This document shows positions 45,489 through 57,583 of a DNA stretch of 64,000 nt, piece by piece. The DNA lies in the NCBI GenBank assembly GCA_021292105.1, contig CM037864.1:6753143-6817142 (forward strand). The letters run 5' to 3'. Positions within the stretch are counted from its first letter, which is position 1. The number at the start of each line of letters is the position of its first letter. The notes under the pieces are model-generated. The model saw only the letters and a list, made by a program, of their open reading frames with translations, was not told the DNA's origin and ran no database searches. Both the position numbers and the translations under genes were made by a program. This DNA comes from Anadara kagoshimensis. Lineage: Eukaryota > Mollusca > Bivalvia > Arcoida > Arcidae.

Positions 45489-47241
45489 CATGTATAGATT
45501 ATCTGCCATCGTACACGGTAGACATGATAGTTTGACAGAAGGCACAACAATTATTAGCATTATTTACGTTATAACACATAACTGATGGATACCTCACCAG
45601 ACGCAGTAACTCTCGGCACTGATCCAAGGTGAACTTGTTCACACAGGCAGTACCTACAATTGAAATAAGATTAATATATTATAGTTCAGACCCGTCAAAG
45701 GTTTAACACTGAGCTAACAGAAAGGAGTCGAAACTGACCGAGATATGGAGAACTACTAGTAATTCTCGAAAATCTGTCGAATGATAGATAACAGCTTCCG
45801 CGATAAATAGCTAATGAGGGGCCGAACTGAGGGGTCGAACTGAGCTGCCGACTCGACACTAACTCGTTAACACAGTTTTAAGCTTTGACAGTCCAGCATT
45901 GCAATGGGATTCGCCGCTGTACCACGTGATACCTTCTAACGTGTCTGCGAAACGCTTGTTTCCAATGGGCATGGAATCGCACATTATGACGTTTCCCCGT
46001 ACAAACGACGTTATTCCGGGAATTTTTTCCAAAATGTTCCACACAAACGTTAAGAGGTATTGACCACGTGGTACAGCGGCGAACCCCATTGCTTATGGTC
46101 TTTGTGAAAATAATTTAATTCTATGTATCTTTTTAATATCATCATTTTCAGTTTATTCGTGATAACCAACATTGGTCACGTGATCAATAGAAGATGACGG
46201 CATCTGCAGTTGTTATGATTACAAGCTTATTACATTCAATTGTCATTAGAATTATAAACATTATTGCAAAATTATTTTTAAATTAAATGATAAGAATAAC
46301 TTTGATATTTTTTGTTTTATCATTTTTAATCCCCAAAACCGGTGTGTAAACTTTTGTATAACTCGCTTCGAGGAGTTATACAGTTTGCACACTGGTTTGG
46401 GGGGTTAAAAATGATAAACCAAAAAATATCAAAGATATTTCTTAAATAACATACACTAAGACTTGGTTATTATCACCCTCATTAACTTTTCTACCTGATG
46501 TTATTATGAAGTTCCAAGTCTATTTCTTTCTTATAAGCCTCTTGATTTATCGCCAAAGCGCTAAATAATGCCATAATCTGACATCAAATTGTAGCGAAGA
46601 ATAAGGTTTTACTGTATGTTAGAAAGTCATACGTATCTATTTGCCTTCAATAATCAACGTTTTCTTTGTGGTCATCCGAATATATTTACATTTGTGAGTT
46701 TGTGATGTTTAATTGTACTAAACTCTGTTTGAGACCAAATATAATTATAGATTTATGAATACTATTGCTAAATGACGTCACTCAAATTTTGCTTACACCT
46801 TACGCATGACGTCATTGATTGGCTGTTCCAGCGATTAGAAACGCTTGTAATACACGACAGTTTTTTCAATTTATTTTAGGAATTTAAAAAAAACCAATAT
46901 ATAAGGTTTAAAATGCGAAAGGTAAACTGTCTAGAAATGAAGTTTATAGTGTTATAACTTCCATTGCCTTGCAAAGCAAACCAATCATTACACGCTAGCG
47001 CTTGTTATTTAGTTCGCTATGCACGGCAATGGAAGTTATAACCCTATAAGCACCATTTCTAGATAGTTCAATGGTTAAATAATAATGGTTAAATAACAAA
47101 AAACAACAAAATCAAACACACCACAAAACATCGAAGATGATAAACAAATAATAAAATATAAACATATTGAGGCTTACCTTCTCCCATGTTTACTGAAAAA
47201 GCAAAAATAAGAAAACACAGAGCCAAAAACTGACGATGCAT
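45489..47241 (-). CDS. Small secreted six-cysteine peptide
   Basis: Exon 1 (47178-47241) encodes a signal peptide (MHRQFLALCFLIFAFSVNMG) and ends at GTAAG in phase 1. Exon 2 (45489-45653) follows TTTCAATTGTAG and encodes TACVNKFTLDQC, RYPSVMC and NNCCAFCQTIMSTVYDGR; stop 45499-45501. Total 72 residues, about 50 mature. Cysteine pattern C-x8-C-x13-C-x8-CC-x2-C is loosely like ShKT-type domains but with the last cysteines closer; no family is assigned. A (TA)n tract at 47316-47334 supplies a TATA about 75-90 bp upstream. A donor (ATG|GTAAGT) follows the stop by ten bases, as in paralogue C. The intron carries three foldback elements. Expected role: extracellular effector, defence or structural peptide; unknown. 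Confidence 0.75.
45688..45895. mobile_element. MITE, AAAGTTTAACAC family
   Basis: Left agacccgtcaaaggtttaac, right acacagttttaagctttgac. Within the intron of the six-cysteine gene. Confidence 0.7.
45898..46094. mobile_element. Foldback MITE, 45-bp arms
   Basis: gcaatgggattcgccgctgt and its inverse acagcggcgaaccccattgc bound the element; cacgtggt lies in each arm. The open frame across it is a by-product of the hairpin. Confidence 0.8.
46299..46435. mobile_element. Foldback hairpin, about 64-bp arms
   Basis: ctttgatattttttgtttta and the inverse aaaccaaaaaatatcaaag enclose an inner palindrome around tcgcttcgagga. Confidence 0.85.
46924..47069. mobile_element. Foldback hairpin, about 45-bp arms
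   Basis: aactgtctagaaatgaagtt and ataacttccattgcc, with their inverses at 47030-47069. Confidence 0.85.
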
Positions 47242-47315
47242 GTCTGCTTTCTAAAGATGTTCACAATTGTACTGAGGTAAATTCACAATTAATACTCGAC
47301 AATACACATCACTGG

Positions 47316-47334
47316 TATATATATATATATATAC
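47316..47334 (-). promoter_or_regulatory. TATA-rich element of the six-cysteine peptide gene
   Basis: gtatatatatatatatatac on either strand, 75-95 bp before the start codon. Could be a TATA box or only a microsatellite. Confidence 0.4.
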
Positions 47335-48119
47335 TCGCATGAAATAGGTCGTTTCAAAATAATTATCATCATTATCAATTGTCAGCATCTGAATGTGTGT
47401 TGACCTCTGACGTTTAAAGTTTGTTATCTCATTGTATCAATTGTCAAGCTGTTTGGACATATTTAATTATATATTATAATGAGAGACAACTGTTTGTATC
47501 AGATTGAAATCATTTTGAATATCAGTATATCGAACATCCTTAGGGGCCTCGAGAAGTAATTGCGTTTCATATTTGAATTACGATCTATTGCCCATATTTT
47601 GTTTACGAATAGTATTTTTTAAAAAATCAACTGGTCTGACGAACATTTACAAAAATACTTCAATTGACTGACGCTTGCACGAAGAGAACCAAATATTGAT
47701 GTTTCGCCTATAAGGGATGTTGATCAATATCATCACTGACAAGACTAAAGGCATCCGTCCATCCATCAAGCCCCGTGTTCAGTGGTAATGTCTATATTAT
47801 CTTTATATATATGATCTCTTGGATGGCTCACATTCCTATAACTGACAGATTTGGGAATGTTAGTTAAAAACAAACTTTTAACTACAGGCAATTTCAGCGA
47901 GTAAGTATCTCCCCTTGTCAGTTTAGGACCATAACTTCCAGGAAAATGGCAAACCGACTCGGGCTAGACTTGCACAAGTCCCTATATTAAATTATTAATT
48001 TCAGTATATTGCCCCTTTAAAACTATTACAGAGATCAGCTGACAAAAGTCAATTTACTATCAAAACCCAGGAATATAGGGACTTGTCAAGTCTGCATTTC
48101 CACCGACCAGTATATGGTC

Positions 48120-48690
48120 GGTCATTAATTTTCATTCAATTCTTCAAGTTATGTTTCATATTTAGACTAATAAATCAGCTATGACGCTAACTGAAGGATA
48201 CATCTTAAGCTTTATGACAAACGAGAGGACTTAAGTATTTCTATTTTCCCCCGCTTATGGTGTATTTGTTTCATAGTTAATACGCTATAGTAGAGCTTAT
48301 TTCCACTATGGGAACTTAATACAACGGCGCAATCTGCTTACAAATAAATTGTCGACGTAATGATAAATAGTAAGCATAGGCTTATCAAAGCCCTTAAAAT
48401 TTTTGATTGCGATCATCCCAATATTGTTAATAAGTATGTCTCTATCCAAAATTACCGTGGATATAATATTTGACGTCCCATAGTTCCATGTTCCTTTCAT
48501 TCCCAGTTTTATTACACACGTGGCGGCTGTAGCTAGGTAAACAAAGGCACTTACCCTTCTGGAGCAACCGGCCTCACTTCCCTGGTAGAAGTTGTTTAAC
48601 CTAATTTGCAAGCTTCAAAGTTTTCATGTTTGCTTTTTTGGATTGTATTTTGAACAGAGACCGGTGTGTTTGGTTTTGATTACATAAAAT
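48120..48690 (+). mobile_element. PLE 3' end, RT remnant and tail
   Basis: Worn RT end (tatggtgtatttgtttcat; ctatagtagagcttatttcc) then gacgtcccatagttccatgt and ccctggtagaagtt. Broken. Confidence 0.75.
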
Positions 48691-48699
48691 CAAAGCAAA

Positions 48700-49880
48700 A
48701 ATATATCATGGATATGTGACACAAATCTACGATCTTCAGATTTCAAATAAATAAATAACAACATTTTTATAACTTGTCAACAATTTTATGTTTAAGGCAC
48801 AGATTGTCATGGCAACATTTATAAAAAGTTTGATCTAAAATATAAAAAAAAACCAAAACAACATGGAAGAATAAACGTGACCTTTTTATCACTTCCTAAT
48901 GGGGATTTTAAAAATCCTTTCTCTGAACGTGTTTTTTTTTTATAAATTTCCTTAAAACAGAAGTATAACTACAAGTCTTTTTAAAAAAATAAAAAGTAGA
49001 TGATCGAAATACATTTTTAAAATGAAATAATTTAAAATCAACAGATTTATTCTGTGTTGTAAACTTGATAAAACAAATAAAAGAAAAACTTTTGGCAACA
49101 AAAACATCCGGGAAAAAATTTACGAAACTGGGGAGTGTCAGTTCAACTGACCCTGAATGGGGAATCTCTTGACAAAATCTGTTTCATGTGATATGGTCAT
49201 ACAGCTACTTTCTATATATACAAATTCAGCTTAATTGACCCATAACCAAATCTGTAATAATTATTTTACTATTTTTCTATTTATGGTAACCGTTGCCATT
49301 TTTTATTCCAGACATGCCGGACAAAATTTTCCATCTTACAAAATTTGGTTTTGTTATGTACAGCAGTTTCGAGTAAAAAGATTTTCAAAGAACTAGAGTA
49401 AAATAACTTATTTTCGTAATCTGTGGAATTATGTCAATTTTTTTTTCGGAAAAGTCATTAAAGATGTAAATGGCTATATAAATTAAGTTCATAAATAAAT
49501 CTGTAACGGCTATTTAATTGTTTCATTTATAGTAACGTTGATATTTGAGTGTAATGTCGGGCCTAATTTGACTAACAATCTACCCTAACCCTAGAACCTT
49601 TCTTACCAAATTTGGTGCAATTCGGTCCAGCCTTTTCAAGATAAAACGTTACGCCATATCAAAAGCTCGACTGGTCTTGGTCAGTGGAAATAATAGAATT
49701 ATAATTAAAAAACATCACATTATCAATACATCAATCACGTTAAAAGAACGACCCGGATAATTTATGTTGCCAAATGTTTCCCGAATAAAAACTGACATTG
49801 CACATTAAAGGTACTATAATCGTACCCCAAGATAAAACCATGTCGTTATACGCAAAAATATCTTTAATAATTAATAAATA
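48700..49880 (+). other. No gene seen
   Basis: AT-rich intergenic sequence downstream of the MGAT4-like gene; nothing recognised. Confidence 0.4.
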
Positions 49881-49881
49881 T

Positions 49882-52585
49882 TTATCGTTTGTTTATAAAC
49901 ACCGATATTTTATCTATAATCAACCAGTGTTTTTGTGTTTTCTTAATTTCTATTGAAATACATTGAATTTTTCCTGACGACGGCGAGAGGGTAACACCTT
50001 GAATTAATGTGTCTATATGACCTTCTACAAATTTGGCAAGTTCTTTCAAATGATCACAGGTTTTTGTCTTTCCTACTTTTAAAGATCCATGGTTTAAAAT
50101 GTCTGTTTTCTTCATTCTGTCACCGGTGGATACGATGATTTGTGATATATCTACAGGTTTATCATAAATAATACGGTAATATTTCCCTGGTCCTGGGTTA
50201 GAAGCCCAGAAAAAAGATGATGAATTTTTGTAAGCATTTTCTGGTAAATATTCGTTACCAGCGGATCTCATATTTGTCTGAATGGTTGCACGTGGATTAT
50301 CTCCCCTTGGTATTCTCATAACACTAAGCACTTGTGATCCAAAACCTTTAAAAGTATTATCAATTGAAGGCATAATTTTTTTTGAGAGATGATATTTTTC
50401 CTATGTGTTGGAATAAACTTTGTTTGGAATGTATAGGTTTCTTCTGTCCAAGCAAATCTCTAATACTTCCCAAGAGTATATCACATGGCATAACATCAAA
50501 TAAAGTAAGAAGTATATTAGCTACTTTATCTAATATATTAGTTCTAAATAATTTCCAATAAATCCAAGTTGTGAAAATCTAGACATACCCATCTCAGTTT
50601 GGTTTGTTGCACAATGAATTTTTTGATGTCTTTTAAAAACCATTTTGCACTTATGACATCATCTTCTAGTTGCATATAATAGACTGAAATATTTTTATTA
50701 TACAGCATTAACAGAGCAAAATCAATATTTTGTTTCGAACGCCACACTACCCGCGTCATTGGATCGTTAAACCTCCTCTCTAGTTTTGAAAATTGTGGAT
50801 ATATCCCAGATTTAGCGTGTATAATGTGGATAAATCCCGAATCACAGAAATTTTTATACGTATGATAAATATTTTCTGCTGTATCTAAATTCCACGAGGT
50901 GTTAAAATCTGCCACAAATATGACAACAGTAATCGCTTCTTTGTCATCATCACTTGTATTTTCTATTAATGAATCTAACGTCTCATATAAATAACCTCTT
51001 TTATTGGAAGATCTGCTAACTGTTGGGATTCCAATCGAAAGAAGTCCTACAAAATTAAAAAATAAATCCATGAGTTATGTAAATAAGCAAAGGAGTTGAA
51101 TTAATGAAACATTTAAAAAAGAAAGAAAGAAAACAAACGACAGTTTCAGCATAAAATTTAAATCATATAATTTTAGTCATTAAGACAGAGAGTTCTGAAT
51201 AATGAAAACTAATCACAGTTTGAATATCAATTAAAAACAAACATACCACTCCATGTCCAAATGACAATCCAAAAAACAAACGTTAAAGCTTTCAAAACAT
51301 GCAATTTTAGTTAAAGATGTGAACAACCACCAGGGAAGAGAGGCCGAATAGCTAGCGTCACCCGCAACGTGTCGAATTAAAATTGAGATTACATGAAAGG
51401 AGCATGAAATTATAGGACGCCAAATATCCATATTAATTTTGGATACAGAGACATTAAAGTAATGACGGTTATTTATGAGACCCCCAATAAGCCTAGACTT
51501 GCAATATCCCGCAGCCAACCGTTTATTAACAAGTAGCTTGCTTCGTTGTATAAACTTCCCGTAGTGGGAACAAGCTGATTTGGAAGTGTTTATCAAGTCT
51601 CCTCATTACACCTAAGTGCATATTTAGCAAGTGTCTAGACGTATTTTGAGTGTAAATAAACATGTATTTATGGAATCTTATTAGAATATTTGCAATAAAC
51701 ACCTAGACTACAAACGCGTCAAGTAGTGAGACACATACCGTGAGTACAAAAACACTGACTAAGTATAAAGACCAACTATATTGAACAAATGACGGAGAAT
51801 TTTGAAGATAGATGTATTACAATTCGGTCTATTTGGGGTGTGTAGCTAGCTAACCAGGAGGCGCTTACCCTTCTGAAGCACCCAGCACCACTTCTCTGGT
51901 AAAAGTTCACGTGTATAATATGCCAGTTATAAAGTTTTTATTTTGCTTTGAGGTTGTGTTTGGACATGAACTAGTATATATGTTTTTTGATGGCAACATA
52001 ATTCTATTCCGACAGAGAGTCGAATTTGAAGTAAGTGGCAGAGTAGATGCAATGGTGTATAGTGCATGTACTTTTCTGTATGGTTATCACAATTTTAGTA
52101 CAGAAGTGAGATAAACCATACGAAATTAGTACATGCAGTTTTGAGATTTTAAAAAAATCCCGCCGAGGCGCACTGTTCAATTCTGTCTTTAGCTGTCAGT
52201 TAATTAAGCGGATTTATTTTCGGTGATAATGGGTACCCCTTGTGCCCATACCCACTCATGTCACTTCTTCGACCAACCTTTACGTCATTTTAACATTGAA
52301 CAGCATGAGCAGTTAGTTGTGACGTTACAAGCATTTTCGATATAAACATTTGCGTTACTGACGTAAAATCAGGAATAAAACGAAGTTACCCATTTGTTCC
52401 CTTTGTTTTCCATATAACAGTGTGAGATTTTTGTTTAAAGATGAACTGGTCTCAGTAAATTGAGAATCCCTTTGTATGATTTCTTTAAATTTTGCTTCTT
52501 CAGCAGCCGTCATTTCCTGAAAAATTGAATACAACAATATACTAGTTATGTAAACGAGGAGAAAATGACACATTGAAAAACGCAT
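49882..52585 (-). CDS. MGAT4: GT54 alpha-1,3-mannoside beta-1,4-N-acetylglucosaminyltransferase (MGAT4-like)
   Basis: A Golgi enzyme that adds the beta-1,4-GlcNAc branch to N-glycans. Exon 52390-52585 encodes KEIIQRDSQFTETSSSLNKN and ends in phase 1 at GTAACT. Exon 49882-51046 follows TTTTGTAG and encodes GIPTVSRSSNKRGYLYETLD, RVVWRSKQNIDFALLMLYN, YYMQLEDDVISAKWFLKDIK (the EDD metal site), SQLGFIG, then the C-terminal lectin-like region (FFWASNPGPGKYYRIIYDKP). MRFSMCHFLLVYITSILLYS could be a type II anchor. However, a good acceptor (TTTTTCAG) just before EMTAAEEAK may mean the exon is internal and the anchor is upstream. The catalytic exon changes frame three times, each at a homopolymer (near 50525-50560 twice, near 50385 once); these may be assembly errors or signs of a young pseudogene. 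Confidence 0.8.
51231..51596 (-). mobile_element. PLE 3' end (RT remnant and tail)
   Basis: SACSHYGKFIQRSKLLVNKR and VSVSKINMDIW in reverse complement, then tail words to aattaaaaacaaacatac. Broken. In the intron of the MGAT4-like gene. Confidence 0.8.
51838..51990 (+). mobile_element. PLE 3' tail
   Basis: gtagctagctaaccaggagg through ttctctggtaaaagttcacg to tttttattttgctttgagg. Confidence 0.75.
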
Positions 52586-52639
52586 ATTTTTTCAAATACA
52601 TATGAATTGATCAGTGCATGTAAGTTATGTCAGTGATGC

Positions 52640-53450
52640 ATCAATATTTCGATTTTAATAAAAAGTAAAAAAAAAATTTGGTGATTTACAGGATTGAGGA
52701 GTTAAAGACACAAAAACTAATATACAATTCTTTTACATAAATTGATGAGAGTATGTAAGTTATATCAGTAATTCATCATTACTTCGATTTGAATAAAAAG
52801 AGAGATAACTATGATTTAATTTATAGGAAGGTAGAGGAGTTAAATGGTAAATTATATACTATTCTTTTATATTCAGATATGTACTTAGTAGTTTTTTTTA
52901 AAGCATCAGCATTTTTGTTTTCCTAAGACAAAGTTTAAGACAAGGTTTAATCTTAATTTAAACTATACCATATCTATTATATATTAAGATATTGAGACAT
53001 TTTAAAGAGTATTTTTGAAACAAAACTATTCTTATCTTTGTTTGAAAACAAATGATTTCAAATAAACCTGTGATTGCAGTGTGTATGTATTAAATTTCTC
53101 AGTAAATAAGTATTCCGACATTATAAATTATAGCGTAATGATATATTGTTAATTTTGCTGTGTTGAAATCTTTATAAACCATATAAATTCCAAGAGCAAC
53201 AAGCAAAGGGCAATAATATTTTATTTGTAACATAAACGAGGAAAGGACAAAAATATATTAGCAAAGCAAACTGTTAAAAGGTGTTGGATTTGAAGCTAGT
53301 ACATTGTACATTAACTATACGGATACTAAAGGCAGGAATATGCAATTGTTAAGTATAAACCGAGAACGAAAGGTTAATACAGAGAATTACAATATAAATT
53401 ATTGTGACCATTATCGATTTAGAATTTAAAAATATATTTTCAAAGTGTTA
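52640..53450 (+). other. No gene seen
   Basis: AT-rich intergenic or intronic sequence. A short local repeat (atgtaagttatgtcagtgat near 52616 and atgtaagttatatcagtaat near 52752) is the only structure. Confidence 0.4.
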
Positions 53451-53454
53451 ACGT

Positions 53455-53720
53455 AATTCCTTCCAAAGCACCCGACCTCACTTCTGGTTTGGAAGTGTGT
53501 CTGTTTGGTTTAAAAAGCTTTAAATTTGTCGTTTAGTACGACAGTACATTGTATACATAATCAAAACAAACATACTGATCCATGTCCGAATCACAATCCA
53601 GAAGCAAAGTAAAAACTTTGAAACTGACAAGTTAGGTTAGACACGCGAAACTTCCATGGAAGTGAGGCTAAGTGCTCCGGAAGGACAAGCACCTCCTGTT
53701 TAGCTAGCTACACCCCACGT
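53455..53720. mobile_element. Two PLE tails in opposite orientation
   Basis: Plus-strand scrap 53455-53530 (aaagcacccgacctcacttc) and minus-strand tail 53562-53720 (ataatcaaaacaaacatact to agctagctacaccccacgtg). Confidence 0.65.
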
Positions 53721-53929
53721 GTGTTATGAAAATAAATAACTTTTTTGAGGGTGTCTGTCAAGAAGAAGGAAATATTTTCTGAGCTTGTGACTGCAAAAAC
53801 CTTCAATGTTAATGATACATTATGTTGATAACATGCAACACTTTGATTATTTTATGCATATTACGGAAGGAAAACGTTTTAAAGACCGGCTGGCGGTATA
53901 GAAGAGTTAACCGATCAACTTTTCAAGTA

Positions 53930-54220
53930 CAATTCAAAAACAAACATACTAATCTACGTCCGAATAACAACCCAAAAGCAAAGTAAAAACTTTGGAACTG
54001 GCAAGCCAGGTTAAACACGTTAAGTCCCACCAGGGAAGTAAGGCTTGGTGCTCCGGAAGGTAAGCATCTCCTATTTAGCTAGCTACACCCGCCAAGTATG
54101 TATTCAAAATTAAGTGGAAGGAACATGGAACTATGTAACGAAAATACATTCAGGACAATCCTGGACACAGAGACATTAAACTCATCAACGATACTGTTAT
54201 TACGGCCATCAATTATTTTG
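53930..54220 (-). mobile_element. PLE 3' end
   Basis: Tail from aattcaaaaacaaacatact to agctagctacacccgcc, then a worn RT end (cacagagacattaaactcat, ctgttattacggccatcaa). Confidence 0.75.
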
Positions 54221-55480
54221 AGTCATGATACAATAATTTTGCATAACGGTGAATTGATTAAATGCCATTTTTATGTTAGTTTCGAAAATTTAACCAAAGA
54301 TGACTAGAACTTTCACAAGAGACACGATTACAACAGCAATACGGTTAAAACGAAAAACAAATAAAAACAACACAACATGTGCAAACAGACATATGTTGCT
54401 TCATTATTGCTATTGACGCACTAGTTGACAATATTGAGCCATTCAATTCAGCGCCTGGACAAAGTCGAGAGTTTTATAATCAACTACCCCATCATGTTTG
54501 TCTCTTTATGTATCTTCATGTTTGTTGTATAGACTGTATTAGTTGTTTTAACATGATTTATATGATAATGTTTTATTTTATTTTGATCGTTGGACGTTAT
54601 ACGAAAAATAAACAATCGTTATATACACTCACCAAAAATCCAATTTTACCCTATTTCTAAATATTTTAGTATTTTCAATAAAGAATAGAGTTGGTCACCC
54701 ATTGTTAAAAATATTTCGAGTTTTAGAAGGTTGTTTTTCCCATAATTTTTAATTTTGAACCTTAACATTACTTTGAGTGATCGGGGTATTCGAGTGATAG
54801 GAGTTTGAGTTATCGAAGTTGAAATTTCAAAAACCTTACATACAAAGATTACGTCATTATTAAGTTTACCTAAAATGGTTATTTGTGATTCCGAGTCTTA
54901 ACATATATTATTGAAATTTGAGAACAATTGAAAAATTGATTAGGGAAAATATAAAAACACTCGCACACTGCTGTATACCAAAGCATCATCTGGCTCTTTC
55001 GCAAGGACGCTGAAAGCAAAATAAAATAATTACAATAAGCAGACATTTAGTATTAACAAAAGTTAACATAAAGCTAAAATTAAGCATGCTATATTTGTGT
55101 AAATAATACCTCTACTTTATGTGTAAAAACGGCTACCTTTTCATTTTTCTGCACATCTGATTGGGACGACACCTTGTTTTTGTGATATTTATTTTTTACC
55201 TGGATGCAGTGCAAATAAAACAGTACAAATACAGTACTAGTAAACTAAACAATTTAAAATAAATTGGAAATCAAGTTTCGACGCCAGTTTCACAAAATAA
55301 CTAAATAAAATATTATTTACTAAGATTTTTTAGATGAAATCTGAAAATTTTTAAACTTACTATATTAAAAAATTCAAGATGGCAGTCTAAAACTCACATT
55401 AATAGAAAAAGTATATAAACAACTTTCCAGATTTACTGTTCAAGTCATCATGTTTGTGAAAATTAAATAACCTTAAAAAA
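54221..55480 (+). other. No certain gene
   Basis: AT-rich. Apart from the candidate stem exon at 55110-55199, an acceptor-like ttttgctttcag on the minus strand near 55015 opens a short frame (VLAKEPDDALVYSSVRV), but no fitting donor was found. Confidence 0.35.
55110..55199 (-). CDS. Candidate 90-nt stem exon of the MGAT4-like gene (copy 2)
   Basis: On the minus strand, between CCAG and GAG|GTATTA, 30 codons stay open: KYHKNKVSSQSDVQKNEKVA. Phase 0 at both ends, joining in frame to the exon starting EMTAAEEAK at 52515. A sister exon of exactly the same length and phase lies at 57494-57583. The donor GTAT is weak. Hydrophilic sequence fits a Golgi stem region. Confidence 0.4.
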
Positions 55481-55489
55481 GATATTGTT

Positions 55490-55735
55490 CACTTACTTAT
55501 GCCTAGTCGTAATTAAAAAAATGTATGTACATCCGCAATTGTCGTAAAGTATTTCTGTAGAAAGGGAAATGTTGGCACTTTGGGGGTTTTACAGGGTGAT
55601 GTTTACACTGGAAGTGATGTCTCTGGTTACGTTTTACGGTATTTGCATTGTTTTCAACATGTTTAATCTCCAAAGCGCCAACGTTTAACTCTGTGCAGAA
55701 ATATTCTACTGTTACGACTAGGTACAAGTAAGTAC
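55490..55735. mobile_element. Foldback MITE with CCTAGTCGTAA ends
   Basis: cctagtcgtaa (55502-55512) and its exact inverse (55712-55722), extended outwards by acttacttatg/aagtaagt and inwards by about 60 bp of weaker pairing. The open frame inside is a by-product. Confidence 0.75.
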
Positions 55736-55739
55736 CCGG

Positions 55740-56740
55740 TCACAGTAAAACATAAAGTTTACTTAAGTAATGATTGTGAAACTGGAGGCAGATATATGAC
55801 CATACCAAACTATTAGTAGTGTAAAATTACATAAAATAAATAAAAACACAACAAATCTTTGTAAGAAAATACATGTAGTAAAATAAAAATGCTTACAAAT
55901 CTAACATTATAAATAACCATTCAATTACAAAATAGTGAAACAGAAACTGTAAATGTGAAAATAATATTTTATAATATAAAAAAACATGAATCCACACCCG
56001 CAAAACTGAACTCATTTTAAAAAAATAAAGTTTTTATCGAGGGAACGAAAAACCTTATTTTGAGGCAAAAACATTTGATTTCATAATATTTTTACTGCTT
56101 CATCAAAATTATTGTTAATTCAATTTTTAACAACATTTATTTCAATCGCATTTATTATACAGTGTTATATATAATTATGTTACTCTTATTTATTCTTATC
56201 TAAAACGGATTGAAAAAATAAATATCTTAATAAATGTTTGATTGGTTTATCATAAATGAATTAAAGGATGAAGTTCGCATACAAATAACAAAATATCTGA
56301 ATAAATGTTTAATTCGTCTTTCACATTGTATGATTTTTATACGTTCGACAGTACCTACAATAAATTTGCAAGTTATCTCGCTTGTATCCTAGTATCAAAC
56401 CTTTACCGTTCTGTGTCTGTCATTTACAGCTTTCCACGATAAGTATCATGTGAAATTAGGAAATCAATTTCAGTACTGTAATGCCAAATTACTTAAGCAG
56501 CTAGCTTGAAATTAAAAAGGAGTTCTAAAATCTAATTTCATTCTACTACTATGTTAGTATATGGGATACTTTTTTCAGAATTCATATTTGAAACTGAAAT
56601 TTAAAATTTAAAGATACCGTAAAAAAAACTTCATTATATGTACATACAACTTCTAGTTAAAATCCGATGAAGAAATCTAATATAAGAACACAATATATAA
56701 TTTTGGATTAGCAAATTAATTTTTCATATTGTTTAAAGCA
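55740..56740 (+). other. No gene seen
   Basis: AT-rich sequence with a single MITE end (gattgtgaaactggagg near 55768). Nothing else. Confidence 0.4.
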
Positions 56741-56749
56741 ACGGTAAAA

Positions 56750-57095
56750 CACTCATTCGGCGGTTGTAGTTAGCTAATCAGTAGATGTTAGACTTCCGTA
56801 ACAACTGGCCTCGCTTCCGTGGTGAAAGTTCATGTCTTAAATATCGTTTTTTTATAGTTGGATTGGTATATTTCTGTACGATAATATCAGAGGCGATATA
56901 TTATATACCCATCCCCTGTGTAATCAGAATTTGGAGTGAACAAAGATATAGTTATTAACAATATTATAATGGCAGCCATAAAACTTTTTTGAGGGCCTTG
57001 AAGTTAGCAAAACAGGGTGCGGAAGTTCACTTGTTGAACCTAATTTGACAGTTTTAAATGTATTACTTTGCTACCATTGGACAATTTGATTTTAT
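56750..57095. mobile_element. Worn PLE tails
   Basis: A plus-strand tail at 56755-56875, a minus-strand RT end near 56935-57005 (catnaaacttttttgagggc) and a plus scrap near 57010-57090. Confidence 0.5.
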
Positions 57096-57493
57096 TTGTA
57101 TAATTGTTTTGCTTGCATGTAAACTAGCTTGCATGTGAGAAGTGAAATCCATCAAAAGTTTATTTTATTTAAAAGTTACAACCAACGTCTCTCCGATGAT
57201 AACTCTGTTAAGAGTGGCTTTTAAAATAATTCCAATGTATAATTTTTTAAATAGTTTTTATTTAGAGCAGATACTTCATTTAAATTAGTGGACATTTCTT
57301 AATGACGACATACGCAAATAACAAAATGACGACACACGCTGTCGCATACCGAACAATCGTATGACTCTTTAAGTGTTTAGTGTGTTAGAATCTAGAATCT
57401 ACAGAATATAACTAGCTAAAATTACAAATCTAATAAAACTTAAAATAAAACATTCAAAAAATAATAAGCATGCAATTGATTAACAATGTATAC

Positions 57494-57583
57494 CTGGGCT
57501 TTATGTGCAAAAACTGATAACTTTGCACTATTCTGTACATCTGAATGGGATGACACCTTGATTTTGTTATAATTGTTTATTAC
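57494..57583 (-). CDS. Candidate 90-nt stem exon of the MGAT4-like gene (copy 1)
   Basis: Between CCAG and CAG|GTATAC, 30 codons: NNYNKIKVSSHSDVQNSAKL and SVFAHKAQ. The surrounding block of about 180 bp is duplicated at 55075-55260, so exon and flanks were copied together. Confidence 0.4.

Noticed and set aside
45859-46089. Minus-strand frame with WNILEKIPGITSFVRGNVI that looks protein-like
   Set aside because: It lies wholly inside a foldback MITE whose two arms read as each other's inverse, so the sequence is explained by the hairpin.
55503-55727. Minus-strand frame with His/Cys-rich stretch
   Set aside because: It coincides with a CCTAGTCGTAA-ended foldback element; no domain or splice signals.
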